The notes: a model not told the origin generated them from the letters alone. 64,000 nt of DNA from Anaerotruncus rubiinfantis (GCF_900078395.1 NZ_FKLA01000009.1:1006614-1070613), one strand, 5' to 3'. Shown: positions 7,785 to 16,740, counted from the first letter of the stretch. Program-made: numbers and translations.

Positions 7785-8860
7785 GCCGGGACCCTCTTTC
7801 CGTGCCGGGCAGGATGCAGGACCGGGGCGGTGGCGAGCGCGGTGTAAAAGCTGTCCCACATCGAAAGAACATGCGCCTTGCCATAGAAGGCATGTCCGCG
7901 TTTTGCACCGTCTTTGGCAGCGGCGTAAAAGGCGGGATCATTTTGCAGGCGGCGCAGCAGGCTTTCAAACTCATTCTGCGTTTTGCCCTTGCAGTAGAAG
8001 TCAAACAGGATGTCCGGGTAGACTTCGATATCCCGCAGCAGGAGGGGAATCTGGCAGCTCATTGCTTCCAGAATCGTCATCGGGAACAGTTCGTCATAGC
8101 TCGGCAGGAACATCACGTCCCCCAGGTTATAGATGCCGTTCATCGCGCCGCGCGGGACGATACCGGTGAAAATGAGGTTGCTGGGGTGCTGTTCCAGGAG
8201 TTTGGAAATTTCCTCATATCCGTCGGTCATCTTCCCGAACGAGAAACCGCCTGCCCAGAGGAACTGGATGTCCGGCATTTTTGCGGCCAGATCCGCGAAT
8301 TCGAGCACGCCCTTACGGGTCTGCAGCTGACCGGCGCAGACTACTGTAAACCGATCCGGATCAAGCCCATAGCTTTTGCGAAGCGTCCGTTTTTCGTCCG
8401 CGGAAACGGGATGGAATTCCCGGTCGTCGACGTAATTTGGAATGTAGGTGATCTTCTCGCGCGGGATGCCGTAGGCGGCGAGCTTCTCAATAAACACGGG
8501 GTTTACCACCACGAGCGCGTCCATGCTCTTATAAAAAGCGATCAAATAGCGGTAAAAGACCGCTTTGGCCGCCCGGGGCAGCTGCAGGCTGCCGTCGATT
8601 GTTTCGGGCAGGAAATGGACATATCCCACTGTCCTGCCGTGCAGTTTTGCAAGCGGCAGGGTGAGGAAATAACCAAGGTTTACAGTGTGGTAATGGGTGA
8701 TATCCCCGCCTTTTTTGCAGTTATCGATCACTGTGAACCGGTCTGCGAGGCCCTCCTGGACCAGTCGGATTTGCTCTTTGCCGGCGGAGAGGACGCCGTG
8801 CCCTTCCACCATGTCGGCGTGCGAGCGTACGTTTATAATATATTTTCCGGTATTTGTCAT
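7781..8860 (-). CDS. GT4-type glycosyltransferase, probably glycolipid-forming
   Basis: A 359-residue cytoplasmic GT-B enzyme. The C-terminal half has the nucleotide-sugar-binding segment with the E-x7-E motif (DELFPMTILE), preceded by FTGIVPRGAM; the N-terminal half contains HYHTVNLGYF and VNPVF. It resembles diacylglycerol glucosyltransferases of Gram-positive bacteria that make lipoteichoic acid anchors, such as the streptococcal/enterococcal GT4 enzymes. The start is set at the ATG at 8860, where AAAGGAG lies 9 bases upstream; a longer frame to 8938 has no ribosome site. It overlaps the flippase-like gene by 4 bp. The acceptor is inference from context: a glycolipid anchor for the convergent LTA-type synthase is most likely. 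Confidence 0.8.
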   Translation of the reverse strand: MTNTGKYIINVRSHADMVEGHGVLSAGKEQIRLVQEGLADRFTVIDNCKKGGDITHYHTVNLGYFLTLPLAKLHGRTVGYVHFLPETIDGSLQLPRAAKAVFYRYLIAFYKSMDALVVVNPVFIEKLAAYGIPREKITYIPNYVDDREFHPVSADEKRTLRKSYGLDPDRFTVVCAGQLQTRKGVLEFADLAAKMPDIQFLWAGGFSFGKMTDGYEEISKLLEQHPSNLIFTGIVPRGAMNGIYNLGDVMFLPSYDELFPMTILEAMSCQIPLLLRDIEVYPDILFDFYCKGKTQNEFESLLRRLQNDPAFYAAAKDGAKRGHAFYGKAHVLSMWDSFYTALATAPVLHPARHGKRVPA

Positions 8861-9021
8861 GATAAACCGCTCCTTTCCGGTCGAACCGTATCCGATCTCA
8901 TAAACCAGTTTACCCGCAATGGGTAAAGCGTGCATCAAGGAAATCTAAACTTTCTTTCAAGGGGAAGCGTTCCCTGTCAATAGAACGATCCAGCAGACCG
9001 TATGACTTCAAATCATACACA

Positions 9022-9054
9022 AAAATCCCGCCTGCAAAATGCAGGCGGGATTTT
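9022..9054 (-). terminator. Terminator of the RND exporter operon
   Basis: A perfect 14-bp stem (AAAATCCCGCCTGC and its complement) with a 5-base loop, followed on the minus strand by a T run. It lies 35 bp past the RND pump stop. Confidence 0.85.
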
Positions 9055-9088
9055 ATGGAACGCATTCCCGGTTGGAGGAGAATCGCCG

Positions 9089-12000
9089 TCAGCGGAATTC
9101 CTCGGGGATTTCATCGGTGCCGCTCACCTGGGGCTGTTCGCGCAGGTTGCGCTTGAAAAGCGATTTGCGGCCGGTCTTTTTTCCTTTGCGGCGGCGGTCC
9201 TCGCCGTCGAACAGCAGATACATGGTCGGGATAAGGATGAGGGTGAGCAGGGTGGAAACGGTCAGGCCTCCAATGACGACCACCGCCATACTCTGCATCA
9301 TCTCCACCTCGCCGCCGATGCCGACCGCGGTTGGCAGGAGGCCGAGGACGGTCGTTGTGGTGGTCATAAGGATCGGGCGCAGCCTTGTGCGTCCCGAGAA
9401 GATGAGCGCGTCGCGCGCGGGCATACCCTGCTCACGGCGCAGCGTATTGGTATAGTCGATCAGCACGATGGCGTTGTTGACCACAATACCGACCAGCATG
9501 ATGAGGCCGATGAGGCTGGTCATCGAGATCGACATGCCGGTGAGGATCAGCGCCAGGAACGCGCCGGTCATTGAGAACGGGACGCTCAGCATAACCACAA
9601 GCGAGAATTTCATCGATTCAAACTGCATGGCCATGACCACGAACACCAGGAAGATCGCGGTGGCAAGCGCGCCGTAGATGTTGCCAAACTCCTCGTTCAT
9701 CGTGCGCATGCTGCCCCCGGCTTCCACCGTCACGCCGTCCGGCAGGTCCATCTGCTGCACGCGCGCCACAATCTGGTTCGACAGCTGGGTGGCGGAAGCC
9801 CCCTGCGCGGTCTGGCCGGTGACCGAAACCTGATAATCCCCGTCGTAGCGCTGGATCTGGGCGGGGGAGTTGTTATAGACGATCTGTGCCACGTCGGTGA
9901 GCGGGACCTGGCCTCCCGAACGGGTGTCGATCATGAGGCCGGAAAGGTCGCTCACGTCCTGGAAACGGTCTTCCGGGTACATGACCTTGACGGAGTACTC
10001 CTCGTCGCTGGTCTGCAGATCGGTCGCCTCGATGCCGGAGAGCATGTTTTTGACGGTTGATACGACGGCCGATGGGGTGGTGCCGATTGCCGCGGCCTGC
10101 ACCGGGTCGACCACGATCTCGGCGCGCGGGCTGCCGTCCGACAGGCTGGTGGAGGCCGAATCGATCCCCTCGGTTGCCTGCATCAGGGCTTTCACCTGAT
10201 TGGAGGTTTCCTCCAGTACGTCGAGGTTTGAACCGCTCAGGTTGATGGTGACGCCGCTGGAGCCAAAGGACATGGAACTGCGTTCCTCCACCTCGACCGA
10301 GGCGTTGTCGATATCCGAGGTGAGTTTTCGCATCTGGGTGATAAAATCGGCAGTGCTCATCGAGCGGTCGTCTTTCAGATAGACGGTGAGGCTTGCCGAA
10401 CCGCCATTGCCGCGCATCGAATAACTTTCGACATCCGGCTGTCCAGAGACAATCTCTTCGACCTGGGTCATGATTTCGTCGGTCGCGTCGATGTTGAGCC
10501 CTGTTTTGGTCGTGACTGAAATACTGATCGAGCCTTCATCGCTCGATGGCATGAGCTCCATATCGATCTGGGTAAACATCACAGCCGTGCTCGCGAGCAA
10601 TGCGATCGCGACGATGATAACGACGATCTTGTGGCTGAGCGCACGCCCAAGGAATGCTGCGTAAACCCGCTCGAGCTGATGCAGCTGTGTGTTGACGAAG
10701 GAATGTTCCTTTTCGACCGGCTTCATCCGTACGAACAGGAGCGGCACCATGGTGAGCGCCGAAATGAGCGAAGCGGTCATCGAGAAGACGATGGTGAAGC
10801 CAACCTCCTTGAAGAGCTGGCCGGACATGCCTTCCATCAGCGAGATCGGCAGGAAAACGACGATGGTGGTGAGGGTGGAAGCGATGACGGCGGAATTGAC
10901 AAGGTTTGCGCCCTGGATGGCGCTCTCCTCAAACGAGCGGACACCGTCGCGCGCCCGAAAACAGCTGTCGAGCACAACGATTGAGTTATCCACCATCATG
11001 CCGATGCCGACGACCAGGCCGCCGAGCGACATGATGTTGATGGTCATGCCGAAGCAGGCCATGAGCACAAGCGCCGCGAAAACCGAAAGCGGCATCGAGG
11101 TGGCGACGATGAGCGCCGCGCGCCAGTCGCCGAGGAAGAGCACCAGGACGAGCATGGCAAGCGTAAGGCCCAGGACGAGCGTCTGCACAACGTTCATGAT
11201 GTTTTCGAAGATGGTTTCACCGGAGTTGTTCGTGATGGTGACCGCAAGGCCCAGGCCCTGCTGGTTCAGCTCGTCAACCACCTCCACGATCTCGTCGCAG
11301 ACTTCGATTGTGTTGGCGCTCTGGTTTTTCGAGACCGAAAGGGAGATGTTGTCCATGCCGTTATAACGGCTGATGGAGGACCTGGTTTCTTCCGCCATAG
11401 AGATGGTTGCCACATCCGATACATGGATGATGTCGCCGGAGGGAAGGGAAATCGGGATGGTTTCAAGGCTTTCATAGGTGTCGTAGCTGACGCCGCCCTG
11501 CAATGTCAGCTCGATCTGGCCGCGGTTGATCGTGCCGGCGGTGGTGTTGAAATCCGCGCTGGCAATGGCGGAGGAAACGTCGGTCATTGAAAGGCCGTAC
11601 TGGTTCATTTCCTCCTCGCGCAGGAGCACCTGGACATATTCGCGCTTACCGCCGCGCATGCTGACTTCCGATACGCCGGAGATCTTCTCAATCTCTGGGA
11701 CAACGGTGTTTTCAATATAAGTATAGATATTGTCGCTTGCATTGGTGGAGATCGAAAGATCCATGATGGAAGAGGAGTCCATGCTCATCTCCATAATGGT
11801 GGGATCGTCGCAGCTGTCCGGCAGCCGCAGCCGCTGGAGTGCTTCGTTGATCTCGTCGTATTTTTCGTCCATGTCGGTGCTGTAGCCGAATTCCAGCATG
11901 GTCATGGAAGAGCCCTCGGAAGAACGGGAGGTCATGCTGTCCACGTCGCTGACAGTGGAAAGGGCGGATTCGACGACGTCGGTGACGAGGCTGTCCACCT

Positions 12001-12172
12001 CCTCCGGGGAAGCGCCCTCATAGCGGGTCATTACCATAAAGACAGGCATTGACATTTCCGGAGTGGATTCCATCTCCATGTCAAAAACCGAGGAAATCCC
12101 AAAGAAGAGCAGGCACATCACGCACATCAGGACCGAAACCGGCCGCGTGACGGATAATTTTGGAAGTGTCAT
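9089..12172 (-). CDS. RND-family efflux permease
   Basis: A 1027-residue AcrB/SwrC-type resistance-nodulation-division pump, full family length. It shows the expected twofold layout: TM1 near residue 12-30, a large extracytoplasmic porter loop, TM2-6 with the GGLVVGIGMMVDNSIVVLD segment (proton-relay aspartates), TM7 near 530, a second loop, and TM8-12 with LIGLIMLVGIVVNNAIVLIDY. It would export amphiphilic compounds using the proton gradient. In a monoderm organism it works without an outer-membrane channel, as for Bacillus SwrC. Translation starts at the ATG at 12172 from an SD inside the last codons of the adaptor gene, so the two are coupled. Substrate is unknown. Confidence 0.93.
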   Translation of the reverse strand: MTLPKLSVTRPVSVLMCVMCLLFFGISSVFDMEMESTPEMSMPVFMVMTRYEGASPEEVDSLVTDVVESALSTVSDVDSMTSRSSEGSSMTMLEFGYSTDMDEKYDEINEALQRLRLPDSCDDPTIMEMSMDSSSIMDLSISTNASDNIYTYIENTVVPEIEKISGVSEVSMRGGKREYVQVLLREEEMNQYGLSMTDVSSAIASADFNTTAGTINRGQIELTLQGGVSYDTYESLETIPISLPSGDIIHVSDVATISMAEETRSSISRYNGMDNISLSVSKNQSANTIEVCDEIVEVVDELNQQGLGLAVTITNNSGETIFENIMNVVQTLVLGLTLAMLVLVLFLGDWRAALIVATSMPLSVFAALVLMACFGMTINIMSLGGLVVGIGMMVDNSIVVLDSCFRARDGVRSFEESAIQGANLVNSAVIASTLTTIVVFLPISLMEGMSGQLFKEVGFTIVFSMTASLISALTMVPLLFVRMKPVEKEHSFVNTQLHQLERVYAAFLGRALSHKIVVIIVAIALLASTAVMFTQIDMELMPSSDEGSISISVTTKTGLNIDATDEIMTQVEEIVSGQPDVESYSMRGNGGSASLTVYLKDDRSMSTADFITQMRKLTSDIDNASVEVEERSSMSFGSSGVTINLSGSNLDVLEETSNQVKALMQATEGIDSASTSLSDGSPRAEIVVDPVQAAAIGTTPSAVVSTVKNMLSGIEATDLQTSDEEYSVKVMYPEDRFQDVSDLSGLMIDTRSGGQVPLTDVAQIVYNNSPAQIQRYDGDYQVSVTGQTAQGASATQLSNQIVARVQQMDLPDGVTVEAGGSMRTMNEEFGNIYGALATAIFLVFVVMAMQFESMKFSLVVMLSVPFSMTGAFLALILTGMSISMTSLIGLIMLVGIVVNNAIVLIDYTNTLRREQGMPARDALIFSGRTRLRPILMTTTTTVLGLLPTAVGIGGEVEMMQSMAVVVIGGLTVSTLLTLILIPTMYLLFDGEDRRRKGKKTGRKSLFKRNLREQPQVSGTDEIPEEFR

Positions 12173-12178
12173 GGGCGG

Positions 12179-13810
12179 TTAATCCTCCTGTGCGGGCATT
12201 TCGGGAGCGTTGGGGGCTGCGGCGGCGTCCGGCGCATCAGTGCCTTTCGCGGACCGGCTTTCAGTCGGCTCGGCTCCAGGGGCGCTGTCGGGCGCGGCGG
12301 CGGGGGCTTCCTGGCCTTCTGCAAGTTCCACAGCCGCCCCGTCCTTCAGGTCGGGATGCCAGGTGGTGATGATCTCGCTGTCAAGCGAAAGCCCGGACAC
12401 GGCAACAACCGTTTCAGAGTTGGACATGCCGGTTTCAAAATCCGTGCGGTGGGCTTTGCCGTCCGCATATGTAAAGACGTAAGCCTGGCCGTCGTCATAA
12501 TAGACCAGGTCGATCGGGACGAGGATGGCGTCCTCCACCTTCTGGGTGGCCGCGGCCACCTTGACCGAAACGCCGGTGAGCAAGCTGCCGTCACCATCCT
12601 CAATACGGGCCTTGATGGGGAACAGGCCGGTGGAATCGTCCGCTTTGGAATCGATCTCGATGATGGTGGCCGTATATTCCTTACTGCCCTTGGTCACGGT
12701 GACTTCGTCGCCGATCGAAAGGGCGGTGGCGGCGTCGGCCGACGCGTTAAACTTGACGGTGAGGGTGTCCTTGTTGGAGATGACGAAGGCCGCGTTTTGG
12801 GTGGAGGCGGGTTCGTTGGCAGTGATGTTTTTTGATTCGATTACGCCGGAGATCGGCGCGTAGACCTTGTATTTATCGAGCGAGGAGGCGCTCTGCTCGA
12901 GCGAGAGCTGCGCGGATTTGAGCTCCGCCTCGGTGGCCTTCTCGGTGTCCTCATACGAGCCGCCGGTCACGAGATTGTAGTTGTCGAGCGCCTGCTGGTA
13001 GTTGGTTTTGGCGGTGTTATAGGAGTTGCGCAGATCACGGGCCTCGCTGTCCTCATCTGCCTCGAGATCCTTGACAGCGTTGTAATACATCGAATAATCC
13101 TGGTACGCCTGGCTGTATTTTTCTTCATAATCGGCGATTTCTTTTTCGATGGCCTCCTTTTCAGCCTCCCCCGCTCCGGCGAGCTTATCCTTCAGCTCGT
13201 CGATCGTCTTGTCGTAGGCCTGCATATTGTCCTGCGCTTTCTGCGCGGCGCGTTCGGCCGAGAGCAGGCTGTCGTCATAGCCATCGTTATAGTCCTTCAG
13301 TTTCAGACGGGCATTATTGAGGTTCTGCTGCGCCGATTCGAGCTGCGACTTTGCGGAAGCAACCTTCGATTCGTAGTTGCTGCCGAGGGTGGTATCGGCG
13401 CTGATCTGTTTCTGTTCATAGCTGGCCTGCGCGATCTGATAGGCGAGCTGCGCGTCGGTGTCGTCGATTGTGAAGAGAAGTTCTCCCTTCTGCACGGTTT
13501 GGCCAGCTTCAAAATAGATTTCGGTCACCTTGCCGCTGGTCTCGGGGTAGACGCTGACGCTTTCAGCTGGCTCGATCTTACCGATGAACTCGGTGCTCCG
13601 GGTGAGGCCGCCGGTGGTGGGCGTCTGCAATTTTACGCTGATGACGCTTTCGGAGAGCTCGACTTGCCCCATATTTCCTCCGCCGGGACCGCCCATCCCG
13701 CCGCCGGGGCCGCCGCCCGCAGCGAAAACGACCGTGGATACAGCGACCGCGCCGAGTGTGAGAATCGCGATGCCGGAGGCAAGTTTCTTTTTGCTCAACG
13801 ATATTTTCAT
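12179..13810 (-). CDS. RND efflux membrane-fusion (adaptor) protein
   Basis: A 543-residue HlyD/AcrA-type adaptor. Residues about 9-31 are the signal/anchor, followed by a Gly-rich linker (about 32-48), the barrel-sandwich half ETSGKVTEIYFEAGQ, and an unusually long alpha-helical hairpin (about 120-310, Lys/Glu/Ala/Gln rich, coiled coil). The returning half YKVYAPISGVIESKN and the beta-barrel/membrane-proximal domains follow. The last 50 residues are Ala/Pro/Glu-rich and likely disordered. The protein would link the pump to the wall-facing side. The ATG at 13810 follows TTGGAG. It sits 6 bp before the pump and 36 bp after the regulator. The long hairpin is notable in a monoderm, where no TolC-type partner is expected. 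Confidence 0.92.
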   Translation of the reverse strand: MKISLSKKKLASGIAILTLGAVAVSTVVFAAGGGPGGGMGGPGGGNMGQVELSESVISVKLQTPTTGGLTRSTEFIGKIEPAESVSVYPETSGKVTEIYFEAGQTVQKGELLFTIDDTDAQLAYQIAQASYEQKQISADTTLGSNYESKVASAKSQLESAQQNLNNARLKLKDYNDGYDDSLLSAERAAQKAQDNMQAYDKTIDELKDKLAGAGEAEKEAIEKEIADYEEKYSQAYQDYSMYYNAVKDLEADEDSEARDLRNSYNTAKTNYQQALDNYNLVTGGSYEDTEKATEAELKSAQLSLEQSASSLDKYKVYAPISGVIESKNITANEPASTQNAAFVISNKDTLTVKFNASADAATALSIGDEVTVTKGSKEYTATIIEIDSKADDSTGLFPIKARIEDGDGSLLTGVSVKVAAATQKVEDAILVPIDLVYYDDGQAYVFTYADGKAHRTDFETGMSNSETVVAVSGLSLDSEIITTWHPDLKDGAAVELAEGQEAPAAAPDSAPGAEPTESRSAKGTDAPDAAAAPNAPEMPAQED

Positions 13811-13846
13811 GTTAAACGCTCCAATCTCCAGATGATGTAGGGTTTC

Positions 13847-14548
13847 TCAGATTGCCCGCGGGACGGTCTGCCGGGGATACTCCCCGTCCCAGCGGAACAG
13901 ATATCCCGTTTTGCGTACCGCGGCGATGGATGTGCGATAGGGTCCAAGCTTTGCGCGCAGAGCGGTGATGTGAGCGCGCAGGGTGTGCAGCAGCGTTTCG
14001 TCCGACCGTCCCCAAACGGCCTGCATCAGCTGTTCACAGCTCACTGGCCGGTTTTGGTTTTTGACAAGGCAGCAAAGCAGGCCGAATTCGAGCGGCGTCA
14101 GGGCGAGCGGTTTGCCGTCGCACAGGGCGCGCCTCTCATCCGGGAAAAGGCACAATCCGCCAGCGCACAGAGCGGCTTCCCCCCGCCCGGCACGTTCGAG
14201 CAGTGCGGAAAGTTTTGCCGCGAGCAGGCCCGGTTTGCCGCTTTCAATGAAGTAGACGCCGGAACGGTTGCGCAGGTCGCGGATCCATCGCTTGTTTTCC
14301 GCAGGGGAAACGACAATGATCGTGGGAACTTCCAGAAACCTTCGGATACCGCGACTGGCGTCAAACGAAGGGCGCAACCCGAGCGAGGCGCCGAATACGA
14401 CTGCGGCGGGCGGCGGGGATAGCGCCTGCGGGATCTGACCGAGCCCCTGTGCGAAGACGGGGAAGAAGCCCTGCCGCCAGAGACATACCGCAAGCGGGCG
14501 GCAAAGCGCCATATGGCTTTCAAAGATCAGAATCCTGATGCATATCAC
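13847..14548 (-). CDS. Winged-helix regulator with degenerate receiver; start uncertain
   Basis: About 230 residues. Residues about 1-115 look like an OmpR-type receiver (it opens IRILIFE) but lack the acidic pair, and the phospho-acceptor position reads VVFGAS. Residues about 125-228 are a good PhoB-type winged helix (LTPLEFGLLCCLV, then VRKTGYLFRW). It probably binds DNA without phosphorylation and controls the adjacent RND genes. The start is odd. The only in-frame classical start is a GTG at 14548 that overlaps the Shine-Dalgarno GGAGG (14548-14552). The best-spaced codon is ATC (14537-14539), and an ATG at 14543 is out of frame. See the separate finding. I give the GTG coordinate as the outer limit. 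Confidence 0.75.
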   Translation of the reverse strand: MICIRILIFESHMALCRPLAVCLWRQGFFPVFAQGLGQIPQALSPPPAAVVFGASLGLRPSFDASRGIRRFLEVPTIIVVSPAENKRWIRDLRNRSGVYFIESGKPGLLAAKLSALLERAGRGEAALCAGGLCLFPDERRALCDGKPLALTPLEFGLLCCLVKNQNRPVSCEQLMQAVWGRSDETLLHTLRAHITALRAKLGPYRTSIAAVRKTGYLFRWDGEYPRQTVPRAI

Positions 14549-14664
14549 CTCCCGGCGAAAATCACTTCACCTATTTTTGAGCTTGAATGTGGGCGAAAGT
14601 ACAAAAAATTATGAATAAATTGTGTCGTTTCCATAAATATTTTGAATACGAAAGGAAAAAGAAA

Positions 14665-14697
14665 AACGCGCCATTCCCGTTTTGGGAATGGCGCGTT
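14665..14697 (-). terminator. Terminator of the exported-protein gene
   Basis: A perfect 14-bp stem (AACGCGCCATTCCC at 14665-14678 with 14684-14697) and 5-base loop, running into TTTTTC on the minus strand, 16 bp after the stop of the gene at 14713. Confidence 0.85.
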
Positions 14698-14712
14698 AGA
14701 TGTGCCGGTGTT

Positions 14713-16089
14713 TTAGGTGTTTTCCACGGCTGTTTTGGCCGCTGGTGCGCTGGCGAAGATATAGGTGCCGAGCTGGCGCACCTTGAGGCGAAAGACAAGC
14801 TCGTCGTTTTCATTTTCACAAAATTTGCCTTTGCCTGTGATGTCGGTGAGGATTCCATCAATCTCTTCGTAGACGGCGATGGCCTCCGTTTCAATGGACG
14901 GATCTCCGTCCTCATTGAGATAGGGGACGTTCAGATCGAGCGTCGCGCGGGACACAGCGGAAATCTCCGGATTGCCCACAAAACTGCGGATAAAAGCGTC
15001 CTGGCCCGCGAACCGGCCGGCGTAATCGGAATGGTTCCATCTGGTGGAAAGCTTCGGATAGTAGATCTTTACATTGCTGTCTGCGGTAAAGTACAGTACC
15101 GCGAGGGTGTTGTTTTCATCCGTCCAGGTGACTTCGTTGTCTTCATTTTTCACAGGTTTTGCAACCATGCCGCCGTCGCCCGCTGAAAAGTCCCGGTCCC
15201 CGCGAAGCGTTTCATTTGTGAGGTAGAAAGCGGGGGAAAGAAAGGTGGCTTCGGCGCCTTTTGGCACGATCACCGCCCCGTTTTCCCGAATTTCCTTTTT
15301 GGCCTTAACCGTCACCTTTATCTGAATTTTGGTTTCGCTGTCGTCGTTCGTTTCCCGCAGAGAGATTTCCGCAAAGGATTTGCGTGTGCCGCTCAGCGCG
15401 GACTCCTGCGCCCCCGAAAAAACACTGTAGGCGTTATCGAGTTTCTTCTCAAGCCATTTGGCGGAGAGAACCTGTTTGCCGCCTTTCTCTTTGGCAATCC
15501 TGACCGAGAAAAACGCATCGTTCAGCGTGGCCGAGAACGGATAATAGTACACTTTGTTGTCCGAACGAACCGCGTCGTTGCCGGACGCGGCGGAAAGGAG
15601 CTTGGACGTTTTGTCCACGAACAGGCTGGACGCGTCCGAGGTCGGCGCAAGATATGCGCGCAGTTTCGCTTCGGCGGTATCCGGGACAGGTTCGGGCCCC
15701 GGTCCGGAAACGGAAAAATGCTCCCGGACGGAAACCTCATAGTTTCCGCCGCCCAGGCCGTTCACCGACATAACTTCCCAGCCGTCAAAGTCCGTTTCGT
15801 CTTCCACCCGGTCGCAGGAACCGAGCTGCTCAACCTGCGCAAGGGTATAAAGCGTGCGGTCTGCTATCGGGTCGCCGATGATATCGTCGCGGTAATAGTA
15901 GGAGATGGAACCGCCCGCGCCGATTTCAACCGTATCGCCGGGCTGCAAAATCTGCCCGGCTGAGAGGCCGCCAGGATGGTAGCTTGCCGCGGCGGCAACG
16001 GCAAGGCTGAAAGCGCCTGTGAAAATACAGGAAATGGCGGCAAGCATGAGCAGGCCGCGGAAGAAAGGATGCTGTCTGAGCCGGACCAT
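14713..16089 (-). CDS. Exported protein of unknown function
   Basis: A 458-residue protein I do not recognise. Residues about 10-35 form a signal sequence or anchor (basic MVRLRQH, then a hydrophobic run ending in Ala-rich AVAAAAS). The remainder is soluble, acidic and beta-rich in character, with a Pro-rich linker near 130 (GPGPEPVPDTA). It ends with an immunoglobulin-like or beta-sandwich-like region without Cys pairs, sortase motif, dockerin or known catalytic signature. It is a single-gene unit closed by its own terminator. Coding is supported by the signal peptide, codon periodicity and length. It could be a surface adhesin or a sporulation-associated envelope protein; neither is shown. 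Confidence 0.7.
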   Translation of the reverse strand: MVRLRQHPFFRGLLMLAAISCIFTGAFSLAVAAAASYHPGGLSAGQILQPGDTVEIGAGGSISYYYRDDIIGDPIADRTLYTLAQVEQLGSCDRVEDETDFDGWEVMSVNGLGGGNYEVSVREHFSVSGPGPEPVPDTAEAKLRAYLAPTSDASSLFVDKTSKLLSAASGNDAVRSDNKVYYYPFSATLNDAFFSVRIAKEKGGKQVLSAKWLEKKLDNAYSVFSGAQESALSGTRKSFAEISLRETNDDSETKIQIKVTVKAKKEIRENGAVIVPKGAEATFLSPAFYLTNETLRGDRDFSAGDGGMVAKPVKNEDNEVTWTDENNTLAVLYFTADSNVKIYYPKLSTRWNHSDYAGRFAGQDAFIRSFVGNPEISAVSRATLDLNVPYLNEDGDPSIETEAIAVYEEIDGILTDITGKGKFCENENDELVFRLKVRQLGTYIFASAPAAKTAVENT

Positions 16090-16317
16090 AATAAAATCCC
16101 CCTTGTGATATTGTCCAGATCAGTATAGAAAAGCGCCGCGCTGCTGTCGATTTCCCATATTCCCAATTGCTTCTGAAATTGGGAACAGAAGGAAAATTTT
16201 GTCGAAATTTGTCGATTTTGAACAAAGAAAAACGGCCCCGGCAATTCGCTTCGGGAGCGTGTGAAAAGATTGTACGGGGATTGTAAGAAAAACGGAAAAT
16301 TATATGACAACAGGAAA

Positions 16318-16336
16318 GCCCCGCCAATGGCGGGGC
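16318..16336 (-). terminator. Probable terminator of the HPr-like gene
   Basis: An 8-bp GC stem (GCCCCGCC, loop AAT, GGCGGGGC) lies 25 bp after the HPr-like stop on the minus strand and is followed by a short TTT only, so it is a moderate terminator. Confidence 0.5.
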
Positions 16337-16360
16337 GAAGGTCCGGATCTGCTGGGCGGG

Positions 16361-16585
16361 TTACGCCACGGCCCATTTGCGCAGTTCCCGCAGGAAGGTG
16401 CGGTCGTCTGTGACGACTTTGACCGGCTTGCTGTAATCGAGCGCCATGAGACCGAGCACGGATTTTGCATCTGCGATGCTGCCGTCAACAGTGTGCACGC
16501 CAATATCCTGTGCGGACTGCATCGCTAGGAACATGAACTGGCGCAGGTCCTCCGCGGATTGGAGCATTACTTCTTTTGTGGTCAT
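16361..16585 (-). CDS. HPr-like protein without the phosphoryl-accepting histidine
   Basis: A 74-residue protein with the HPr fold pattern: SAEDLRQFMFLA in the first helix and DAKSVLGLMALDYSKPV matching the second helix, including the regulatory-serine position of HPr (Ser in AKSVLG). The active-site segment that carries His15 in true HPr is replaced by AQDIGVHTVDG, without GLHARPA, so PTS phosphotransfer is not expected. This histidine-less HPr-like family is common in clostridia; a Crh-like regulatory role is possible. The ATG at 16585 is chosen over an upstream in-frame ATG because AAAGGAGG lies 8 bases before it. It has its own promoter and diverges from hrcA. Confidence 0.75.
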   Translation of the reverse strand: MTTKEVMLQSAEDLRQFMFLAMQSAQDIGVHTVDGSIADAKSVLGLMALDYSKPVKVVTDDRTFLRELRKWAVA

Positions 16586-16641
16586 TTTGATAGCCTCCTT
16601 TTGCGTCAAAGCTGTTAAATATTTATCAATTTCTTGATATC

Positions 16642-16670
16642 ATTAAACACCATCGGGATTAAAATGTCAA
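16642..16670 (-). promoter_or_regulatory. Promoter of the HPr-like gene
   Basis: On the minus strand TTGACA (plus 16665-16670) and TTTAAT (plus 16642-16647) are spaced by 17 bases, a near-consensus vegetative promoter about 55 bp upstream of the ATG. Confidence 0.7.
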
Positions 16671-16713
16671 TATACACAATTAACAAAATTGAATTTGCGC
16701 AAAATAGATAAAA

Positions 16714-16740
16714 TTAGCACTCGAAATATATGAGTGCTAA
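16714..16740 (+). promoter_or_regulatory. CIRCE operator 1 (perfect)
   Basis: TTAGCACTC, nine bases, GAGTGCTAA: an exact match to the CIRCE inverted repeat bound by HrcA. It lies upstream of the hrcA -35 box, between the divergent HPr-like gene and hrcA. Confidence 0.95.
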
